A DNA stretch of 5,196 nt. It comes from Pseudomonadota bacterium. GTDB lineage: Bacteria > Pseudomonadota > Gammaproteobacteria > Burkholderiales > Thiobacillaceae. Below are positions 1 through 5,196 of the stretch, one piece after another. Within the stretch, counting starts at the first letter, position 1. Each line of letters begins with the position of its first letter. Both the position numbers and the translations under genes were made by a program. The notes under the pieces were generated by a model. The model was given only the letters and a program-made list of their open reading frames with translations, did not search any database and had not been told where the DNA came from. The stretch covers positions 1-5,196 of the forward strand of contig JAJZRT010000331.1 of the NCBI GenBank assembly GCA_021802595.1. Reading direction: 5' to 3'.

Positions 1-396
1 TTCGGCGAACATGTGCGTCTTGCCGAGCCAGGTCGGATGGATTTCCAGGTGCCCCGCCAGCCCGCGATAACTCAGCGCGCCCAGCACGATGACGGTGTCG
101 CGCAGCAAAATCGCCAGCGTCACCCACAGCGGAATCGTGCCCGCCTGCGTCAGCATCACCAGCGTCACCACGCCCAGCGCCTTGTCGGCAACGGTGTCGA
201 GCGTGGCGCCGATCTGCGTCATTTGACCGAGCCAGCGCGCCAGCAGGCCGTCGATGCCATCCGATACCGCGGCCGCCAGAAACAGCCAGCACGCCGCCTC
301 CCAGCGCTGATGCAGGATCAGCCATGCCACGCCCGGCACGGCCGCCAGGCGCAGCAGGGTGATGACGTTCGGCAGGGTGAGTACGCGTTCCCCCAT
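1..396 (-). CDS. CDP-alcohol phosphatidyltransferase family protein (PgsA-like), 3' end outside window
   Basis: This integral inner-membrane enzyme family transfers a phosphatidyl group from a CDP-linked lipid to an alcohol. The nearest well-known member is PgsA, which makes phosphatidylglycerophosphate from CDP-diacylglycerol and glycerol-3-phosphate. The first 132 residues are visible and open to the left edge. The full family signature D-x2-D-G-x2-A-R-x8-G-x3-D-x3-D is intact: D46, D49, G50, A53, R54, G63, D67 and D71. It follows the typical N-terminal TLPNVITLLRL segment (residues 7-17). Hydrophobic stretches lie near 18-45, 72-84 and 88-108. The ATG at 394-396 is chosen because an in-frame TAG lies two codons upstream. 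No clear Shine-Dalgarno site precedes it. It starts 13 bp after the hrpA stop, so it is probably co-transcribed with hrpA. PgsA usually has LDPVADK where this protein has LDTVADK, and has RE where this has RD (99-100). It may therefore be a paralogue with another alcohol acceptor. Family is confident; substrate is not. Confidence 0.9.
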   Translation of the reverse strand, partial: MGERVLTLPNVITLLRLAAVPGVAWLILHQRWEAACWLFLAAAVSDGIDGLLARWLGQMTQIGATLDTVADKALGVVTLVMLTQAGTIPLWVTLAILLRDTVIVLGALSYRGLAGHLEIHPTWLGKTHMFAE

Positions 397-409
397 GCGC
401 TAACCGTAC

Positions 410-3400
410 TCAATCCAGGGGCCGTCTGGCAAGCTCGTCCCACAGCTTGTCGAGCCGTTTCACCGAGACCGGATAGGGGGTTTTCAGCTCCTGGGCAAAC
501 AGGGATATCCGCAGTTCCTCCAGCTGCCAGCGGAAATCCTCCAGCGCTGCGGGTGCGCTGCCCGTCACCAGCGCGCGCCGCGCCAGGTACTTGTTCTGCA
601 GCGTCAGCACGCCGGCCATGCCGCGCGCGTCGCGTTGTTCGGCAGCGGGCAGCTTCTCCAGCCGCTTGAGGATGCCGCGCAGGTAACGCGGCAGATCCTT
701 CAGGTGCGCCCACGGCGTCGCGGTGATGAAGTCCGCTGTCACCAGTGCGGCCAGATGCGCGTGCTCGTCGCGCATCACCGCGGTGAACTGCGGCTTGGCA
801 TTGAGCCGCGCCGCCACCTGGACATGCAGGTCGAGGATCTCGGCGACATCGCGCAGCAGCGCCTGCTTCACCACCGCGATCCTCGGCTTGGCGCGTTCCT
901 TCTGTCTGTCGAATGCCTTCTGGCTGCGCGGCGTGTCGTCGTCGCCGAGCAGCGCACGGGCGGCGATGGCATCGAGCAACTCGGCGCGCAACGTGTCGGC
1001 GCTGCCGAAGTTGCGGTACTTCAGCGCCAGCGCGGTCTCGCGCGACAGATCCTTGTCGAGCTGCCTGAACTGCGCGACCAGCGCGATCCGCAGCAGCCGC
1101 ACCACGCCGCGGCGGGTCTCCGCCTCCGCCACGTCGGCCGCGTCGAGCAGGCGCAGGTCGACGCTCTCGCCGTTGTCGACCAGTGCCGGATAGCCGGTCA
1201 GCTCGCGCCCGCCGCGCTTGAATTTCACCTGCGCGGGCAGGTCGCCGAAATTCCATTCGACGAGGCCGGTGCGCTCGAATTCGCTGTCCTCGGCGCCGCC
1301 GCCGTAAGTGATGCGCGCAGCGCCGCCGAGCTGCCGGCGCAGGGCGGCGAGGTCGCGCCCGCCGGCGAGTTCCTGCCCGCTGTCGTCGATCACGCTGAAG
1401 TTCATCATGAGGTGCGCCGGCAGTTCGCCCACCCAGTCGCCGGGATGGATGTCGGCGCCGGTCTTCCTGCGGATGAAGGCGGCGAGCGCCTCGGTCAGCG
1501 TCTGCCCGCCCGGCGTCGCCACCGAGAGAAAGGCCGTCACGGTATCGGGCAGCGGGATCAGCGGGCGACGCTTGTCCTTGGGCAGCAGCTTCAGCAACGC
1601 GGTCAGCTTTTCCCGTATCAGTCCGGGTACCAGCCAGTCGGCCTGCGCCGCTTCGATTCGGTTGAGCAGATACAACGGAAGGTGCAGCGTCACGCCGTCG
1701 AGCGGATGGCCCGGTTCGAAGCGGTACTTGAGCTTGCACGCGACGCCGTCGACCTGCATCGTCTCGGGGAACAGCGTGTGGTCGGCGCCGAGTCCCTCGC
1801 CGAGGATGTCCTCGCGCTGCAGGAACAGGATGGTCGGGTTGGCGGCTTCGGCCTCGGCGCGCCAGGTCTCGAACGCGGCGCCGTTGTGCAGGCCGGCCGG
1901 GATGCGTGCGTCGAAGACGCGGAAGATGCGCTCCTCGTCGAGCCACACGCCGGATTTCCTCGCCTTGTGTTCGAGGTCCTCGATTTCCTTGATCAGCGCG
2001 CGGTTGTGCGCGAACCACGGCGCGCGCGTGTCGTATTCGCCGGCCACCAGCGCGCCGCGAATGAACAGTTCGCGCGACAGCGCCGGGTCGATGGGGCCGT
2101 AGTGGATCTTGCGCCGCGGCACCAGGGTGATGCCGTACAGACTCACACGCTCGAAGGCCACCACGCGCGCGCCGTCCTTCTCCCAGTGCGGTTCGATATA
2201 CATGCGCGTCAGCAGGTGGCGGCCAGCGGCTTCGATCCATTCCGGGCGCACCTCGGCGACGGTGCGCGCAAGCAGCCTTCCCGTATCGGTCAGTTCGGCG
2301 GCCATGATCCACTTCGGACCTTTTTTCGCCAGCGCCGAGCCGGGGTGGATCGACAGTTTGATGCCGCGCGCGCCCTGGTAGTTGCCTTCGCCGGGCCTGG
2401 GCCGGCCTTTCGCGTCGTCCGACTTGAAGCCGATGTTGCCGAGCAGCCCCGTCAGCAACGCCTGATGGATCGCGTCGTAGCCGGCGTCCTTGTCGTTCTC
2501 CTTCAGGCCCAGTTCGCTTATCTGGGCATGCAGCTGACCGTGGATGTCGCGCCATTCGCGCATCCGCCGCGGCGACAGGAAATGATCCTGCAGCAGCGTC
2601 TGCAACTGGCGGTTGGTTTTCTTGTGCTGCACCTGCTCCTCGTACCAGCGCCACAGCTTCAGCCAGCCCATGAAGTCGGAGCGCTCGTCGGCGAACAACT
2701 TGTGCTTCTCGTCGGCCGCCTGCGCCCGCTCCATCGGGCGGTCGCGCGGGTCCTGCACCGACAGCGCGCTGGCGATGATCAGCACCTCGTTGACGCAGCG
2801 CTGCTGTTCCGCCGCCAGCAGCATGCGTGCGATGCGCGGATCGAGCGGCAGCCTGGCGAGCTTGGTGCCGATCTTCGTCAGCTGCCCCGCCTCGTCCAGG
2901 GCGTGCAGTTCGGCGAGCAGCTGGTAGCCGTCGGTGACGAGCCGGTTGCTCGGCGGGTCGATGAAGGGAAAGCCGACCACGTCGCCCAGATTCAGCGACT
3001 TCATGCGCAGGATGACGCCGGCGAGCGAGGAGCGCAGCAGTTCGGGATCGGTGAAGCGCGGCCGGTTGCCGAAGTCGGCTTCGTCGTAGAGGCGGATGCA
3101 GACGCCGTCGGCCACCCGGCCGCAGCGCCCGGCGCGCTGGTTGGCCGACGCCTGCGACACTTTCTCGATCAAAAGCTGCTCGACCTTGTTGCGCGCCGAA
3201 TAGCGCTTCACCCGCGCGGTGCCGGGGTCGATCACGTAGCGGATGCCGGGCACGGTGAGCGAGGTTTCGGCGACGTTGGTGGCGAGCACGATGCGCCGCA
3301 GGGCATTCGTCGGCCTGAAGATCGCGTCCTGCTCGGCGACCGACAGGCGGGAGAACAGCGGCAGGATCTCGGTGCCGGGCGGATGGTGCTTCCGCAACGC

Positions 3401-4165
3401 CTCGGCGGCGTCGCGGATTTCGCGCTCGCCCGGCAGGAACACCAGGATGTCGCCGGGGCCGAGGCGCGCCAGTTCGTCGGTGGCGTCGAGGATGGCGGCG
3501 ATCTGGTCGGGGGCGTCCTTGTCCTTTTTCTCGCGCTCGCCCTTGGCGGGCGTGGCAGGCTCGTCGCGCTCGATCGGCCGCCAGCGGATTTCCACCGGGT
3601 AGGTACGGCCCGACACCTCGATTACCGGCGCATCGTTGAAATGCTTCGAGAAACGCTCGGCGTCGATGGTCGCCGAGGTGATGACGACCCTGAGATCGGC
3701 GCGCTTCTCCACCAGCGTCTTCAGGTAGCCGAGCAGGAAATCGATGTTGAGGCTGCGCTCGTGGGCCTCGTCGATGATGAGGGTGTCGTAGCGCGAGAGC
3801 AGCGGGTCGCCCTGGCTTTCGGCCAGCAGGATGCCGTCCGTCATCACCTTGATCGCGGTGTCGTGACGCACCTTGTCGGTGAAGCGCACCTTGTAGCCGA
3901 CCAGGCCGCCGAGTTCGCCCCCCAGTTCCTGCGCGATGCGCGCCGCCACCGAACGCGCGGCGATGCGGCGCGGCTGGGTGCAGCCGATGAGCTTGCCCGG
4001 GCGAACGCCCGCTTCCAGGCACATCTTGGGAATCTGCGTGGTCTTGCCGGAGCCGGTCTCGCCGCACAGGATCAGCACGCGGTGCTTCCGCAGCGCGGCG
4101 AGGATGTCGTCGCGGCGGGCGGAAACCGGCAGATCGGGATAGTGGAGGGAAATGTTGGCAGTCAA
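410..4165 (-). CDS. hrpA: ATP-dependent RNA helicase HrpA (DEAH box), complete
   Basis: HrpA is a cytoplasmic DEAH/RHA helicase that uses ATP to move along RNA. In E. coli it is linked to rescue of stalled or collided ribosomes and to mRNA processing. All core motifs are present: Walker A GETGSGKTT (35-43), Ia TQPRRIAA (63-70), II DEAH (132-135), III SAT (164-166), IV FLPG (243-246), V TNVAETSLTVPG (296-307) and VI QRAGRCGR (343-350). Then follow the winged-helix/HA2 ratchet region (about 370-505), an OB-fold-like region (about 570-690) and the long C-terminal HrpA region (DUF3418 type, about 690-1245), ending in the conserved TPYPVSVKRLDKLW. Length is 1251 residues; E. coli HrpA has about 1300 and a longer N-terminus. 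The start is TTG (4163-4165): an in-frame TGA lies two codons upstream, and the next ATG (residue 48) falls after Walker A. No good ribosome site is seen; the nearest GGA lies in the hairpin stem 12 nt upstream. A charged insertion sits near 202-220. No frameshift or lost catalytic residue was found. Confidence 0.97.
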   Translation of the reverse strand: MTANISLHYPDLPVSARRDDILAALRKHRVLILCGETGSGKTTQIPKMCLEAGVRPGKLIGCTQPRRIAARSVAARIAQELGGELGGLVGYKVRFTDKVRHDTAIKVMTDGILLAESQGDPLLSRYDTLIIDEAHERSLNIDFLLGYLKTLVEKRADLRVVITSATIDAERFSKHFNDAPVIEVSGRTYPVEIRWRPIERDEPATPAKGEREKKDKDAPDQIAAILDATDELARLGPGDILVFLPGEREIRDAAEALRKHHPPGTEILPLFSRLSVAEQDAIFRPTNALRRIVLATNVAETSLTVPGIRYVIDPGTARVKRYSARNKVEQLLIEKVSQASANQRAGRCGRVADGVCIRLYDEADFGNRPRFTDPELLRSSLAGVILRMKSLNLGDVVGFPFIDPPSNRLVTDGYQLLAELHALDEAGQLTKIGTKLARLPLDPRIARMLLAAEQQRCVNEVLIIASALSVQDPRDRPMERAQAADEKHKLFADERSDFMGWLKLWRWYEEQVQHKKTNRQLQTLLQDHFLSPRRMREWRDIHGQLHAQISELGLKENDKDAGYDAIHQALLTGLLGNIGFKSDDAKGRPRPGEGNYQGARGIKLSIHPGSALAKKGPKWIMAAELTDTGRLLARTVAEVRPEWIEAAGRHLLTRMYIEPHWEKDGARVVAFERVSLYGITLVPRRKIHYGPIDPALSRELFIRGALVAGEYDTRAPWFAHNRALIKEIEDLEHKARKSGVWLDEERIFRVFDARIPAGLHNGAAFETWRAEAEAANPTILFLQREDILGEGLGADHTLFPETMQVDGVACKLKYRFEPGHPLDGVTLHLPLYLLNRIEAAQADWLVPGLIREKLTALLKLLPKDKRRPLIPLPDTVTAFLSVATPGGQTLTEALAAFIRRKTGADIHPGDWVGELPAHLMMNFSVIDDSGQELAGGRDLAALRRQLGGAARITYGGGAEDSEFERTGLVEWNFGDLPAQVKFKRGGRELTGYPALVDNGESVDLRLLDAADVAEAETRRGVVRLLRIALVAQFRQLDKDLSRETALALKYRNFGSADTLRAELLDAIAARALLGDDDTPRSQKAFDRQKERAKPRIAVVKQALLRDVAEILDLHVQVAARLNAKPQFTAVMRDEHAHLAALVTADFITATPWAHLKDLPRYLRGILKRLEKLPAAEQRDARGMAGVLTLQNKYLARRALVTGSAPAALEDFRWQLEELRISLFAQELKTPYPVSVKRLDKLWDELARRPLD

Positions 4166-4176
4166 AATTCAAAGCG

Positions 4177-4208
4177 ATCCGCGAATACCCTAAAGGGCAT
4201 TCGCGGAT
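4177..4208 (-). terminator. Strong intergenic hairpin, possible terminator or hrpA leader structure
   Basis: A perfect 10-bp inverted repeat (ATCCGCGAAT at 4177-4186, ATTCGCGGAT at 4199-4208) encloses an A-C mismatch, three further C-G pairs (4188-4190 with 4195-4197) and a 4-nt loop, TAAA. It lies 8 bp after the stop of the upstream membrane protein gene and 11 nt before the hrpA TTG, both on the minus strand. The stem is strong enough for an intrinsic terminator. However, the sequence after it on the minus strand is CGCTTTGAATTTT, not a continuous T tract, so termination may be weak or absent. The plus-strand side is followed by A residues, which does not suit termination in that direction. 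It could instead protect an mRNA 3' end or act as a leader structure for hrpA. Confidence 0.55.
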
Positions 4209-4216
4209 AAAAAGGT

Positions 4217-4900
4217 TTACTTGTTCTGGATGTATTTGGCGTCATCGAAGGTTTCCAGCCAGGCCGGGCGGTACACCGCCATCACCGTCACGGCCATGCC
4301 GGTCGAAAACGCCTCGGCCCAGCTGATCAGCAGCGTGGCATACGGCGTGTACTCGGTCAGCAGGTAATCGAGCGGGTAGACCCCCGCCAGCGCCATCAGC
4401 GCGGTGGTCACCACACCGATGGCCGCCACCGACAGCGCTGCGCCGAAAAAACCGTTGCCCAGCACGTAGATGAAAAAGTGATCCGGCAGGCGCCGCTCGA
4501 CGAAGCAGTACACACCCCAGCTCACGGCCGCCGGCAGCGCCGCCATCAGCAGCGCGTCCAGGCCCAGTGCGCCCCAGCTTGCGCGCCCGAAAGCCGCATT
4601 CGCGAACAGGATGAGCACCCCGGCGAAGGTGGCGCGCCAGAAGCCGAACATCAGCGTCAGCGCGGCCAGGCCATAGAGGTGGAAAACCAGGCCGGGCTTG
4701 AAGCCGGTGCGGATCTGCCACAGCGCCAGCACGGCCACCGTGGCACCGAGAAACAGGTTGAGCCACTGCGGTTCGGCCAGCCGCCGCCAGTCGCCCGACA
4801 TCAGCCAGCGCCATCCTAACAGGGCCAGGCCAAGCCAGCCGACGAGATAAAAGGGTTCGGGCAGCAGTGATGCCGACATGTCCGGCGCGGTAAAATTCAT
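4217..4900 (-). CDS. CbiM-like ECF-type permease family membrane protein (COG3235-like)
   Basis: This is a 227-residue, very hydrophobic inner-membrane protein with about six to seven predicted helices (roughly 14-34, 45-62, 72-88, 89-104, 110-133, 142-172 and 186-210). Its pattern matches, from memory, the proteobacterial COG3235 group, now often annotated as energy-coupling factor ABC transporter permease (CbiM family). Recognisable segments are FKPGLVFHLYGLAALTLMFG (67-86), VERRLPDHFF (134-143), the glycine-rich GNGFFGAALS (148-157), and the C-terminal VYRPAWLETFDDAKYI (209-224). CbiM proteins are the substrate-capture part of cobalt or nickel importers, but the N-terminal Met-His of classic CbiM/NikM is absent here (it starts MNFTAPD). 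H74 and H141 are the only histidines. Start is the ATG at 4898-4900; an in-frame ATG at residue 8 is an alternative. No Shine-Dalgarno site is obvious. No ATPase or T-component genes are in the window. Family assignment is fairly sure; the transported substrate is unknown. Confidence 0.75.
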   Translation of the reverse strand: MNFTAPDMSASLLPEPFYLVGWLGLALLGWRWLMSGDWRRLAEPQWLNLFLGATVAVLALWQIRTGFKPGLVFHLYGLAALTLMFGFWRATFAGVLILFANAAFGRASWGALGLDALLMAALPAAVSWGVYCFVERRLPDHFFIYVLGNGFFGAALSVAAIGVVTTALMALAGVYPLDYLLTEYTPYATLLISWAEAFSTGMAVTVMAVYRPAWLETFDDAKYIQNK

Positions 4901-4913
4901 GGGCGGATTTTAC
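4890..4913. repeat. A/T-rich inverted repeat over the start codon of the CbiM-like gene
   Basis: GTAAAAT (4890-4896) and ATTTTAC (4907-4913) are perfect inverted copies separated by 10 bp. With one bulged G at 4889, the pairing extends by three more G-C pairs (4886-4888 with 4914-4916). The ATG of the minus-strand membrane protein gene (4898-4900) lies inside the spacer. This could be an operator, an mRNA hairpin presenting the start codon in its loop, or chance. It does not match a regulator site that I recognise. Confidence 0.4.
4907..4912 (-). promoter_or_regulatory. Possible -10 box for the CbiM-like gene
   Basis: Read on the minus strand, these bases are TAAAAT, one mismatch from TATAAT. 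A start point about 7 nt downstream would fall on the A of the ATG at 4900, implying a leaderless mRNA, which would fit the lack of a Shine-Dalgarno site. No recognisable -35 hexamer is found at 16-18 bp spacing, so this is tentative. The hexamer is also one arm of the inverted repeat, so a factor binding the repeat would block the promoter. Confidence 0.25.
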
Positions 4914-4951
4914 GCGATGCGCGGTCCGCCCACTTATTTCGAGCCCAAGCC

Positions 4952-5196
4952 ATGTCCGCACCCCAATTCCCCCAAGCCCCGCTCAGCGACGACGAGATCG
5001 ACGCGCTGGCCGACCTGGTCGACCTCATCGACGAACGCACCGACGTGCCGGTCTCGCTGGAGGGCCTGGACGGTTTCGTCACCGCGCTGGTCTGCAGTCC
5101 GCGCGTCATTCCGCCCGCGGAATATTTCCCGGTGCTGCTCGACCATGCCGACGGCCTCGATGCGGTGTTCGAGGACGTAGCCGACGCAAGGCGCTT
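4952..5196 (+). CDS. UPF0149 / YecA-YgfB family protein, N-terminal part, runs off right edge
   Basis: An open frame starts at ATG 4952-4954 and continues without a stop for 81 complete codons to the window edge. The segment LEGLDGFVTALVCSPRVIPPAEYFPVLL (residues 36-63) fits the UPF0149 (YecA/YgfB) signature, in which an L-x-x-LDGF-hTAL core is followed by a P-rich stretch and an aromatic residue. It is preceded by an acidic helix, LSDDEIDALADLVDLIDERT (11-30), as is common in the family. The function is poorly known. Some members carry a C-terminal zinc-binding SEC-C motif, which would lie outside this window and cannot be judged. The protein is acidic. No ATG, GTG or TTG occurs in frame in the intergenic region, so this start is well supported, though the ribosome site is weak (an AAG 2 nt upstream). 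It is divergent from the CbiM-like gene with 51 bp between starts. Confidence 0.82.
   Translation, partial: MSAPQFPQAPLSDDEIDALADLVDLIDERTDVPVSLEGLDGFVTALVCSPRVIPPAEYFPVLLDHADGLDAVFEDVADARR

Noticed and set aside
13..669. A 218-codon plus-strand frame opposite the phosphatidyltransferase and the hrpA 3' end
   Set aside because: Opposite a frame with a fully intact CDP-alcohol phosphatidyltransferase signature; its own product is low-complexity and Q/R/A-rich.
318..4172. A 1284-codon open frame on the minus strand in another frame, longer than hrpA itself
   Set aside because: Its product is dominated by R, A, G and P with no conserved motifs and it overlaps hrpA and the phosphatidyltransferase start. 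It is a compositional by-product of high GC content.
4177..4208. The hairpin as part of a dispersed repeat family or a CRISPR-like unit
   Set aside because: Only one copy is seen in the window, and its place between two genes is well explained by a transcript-end or leader structure.
635..4210. A 1191-codon open frame on the plus strand, antisense to almost all of hrpA
   Set aside because: Its translation lacks recognisable domains, is rich in R, A, Q, G and V, and mirrors the hrpA codon pattern. Long stop-free antisense frames are expected opposite a GC-rich gene with strong third-position bias. All helicase motifs are on the minus strand.
4242..4961. A 239-codon minus-strand frame overlapping the CbiM-like gene
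   Set aside because: The sequence is arginine- and glycine-rich without a coherent membrane or domain pattern, whereas the 4217-4900 frame gives regular transmembrane helices and family-like segments.
4878..5180. Plus- and minus-strand small frames over the YecA-like gene
   Set aside because: They overlap the 4952 frame, which carries the recognisable UPF0149 signature; the others have S/R-rich products typical of out-of-frame reading.

Overview
The window is GC-rich, densely coded bacterial chromosome. It looks like a betaproteobacterium of the Thiobacillus/Nitrosomonadales or Rhodocyclales kind. That placement is an inference from base composition, the short N-terminus of the HrpA helicase and the style of the proteins; no rRNA or other marker gene is present to prove it. 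No mobile element, CRISPR array, tRNA or rRNA was seen.

Layout, left to right. Positions 1-396 (minus) hold the N-terminal 132 residues of a CDP-alcohol phosphatidyltransferase (PgsA-like), cut by the left edge. Positions 410-4165 (minus) hold a complete 1251-residue HrpA-type DEAH-box RNA helicase, which fills about 72% of the window. Positions 4177-4208 form a strong hairpin in the 51-bp gap upstream of hrpA. Positions 4217-4900 (minus) encode a 227-residue polytopic membrane protein resembling the CbiM-like ECF-type permease family. Positions 4952 to the right edge (plus) hold the N-terminal 81 residues of a UPF0149/YecA-YgfB family protein, divergent from the membrane protein.

The three minus-strand genes are co-oriented: membrane protein, then hrpA, then the phosphatidyltransferase. 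The hairpin may separate the first from the other two. hrpA and the phosphatidyltransferase are only 13 bp apart and are probably co-transcribed. The 51-bp divergent gap between the membrane protein and the YecA-like gene must hold, or lie next to, the promoters for both directions. It contains an A/T-rich inverted repeat spanning the membrane protein's start codon.

The genes do not form an obvious single pathway (RNA/ribosome quality control, phospholipid synthesis, possible metal or vitamin transport, unknown function). I see mostly ordinary housekeeping genes and no convincing new system. The points worth a second look are the hairpin just before a TTG-initiated hrpA, the dyad at the divergent start, and a CbiM-like protein without the usual metal-binding N-terminus or visible transporter partners.
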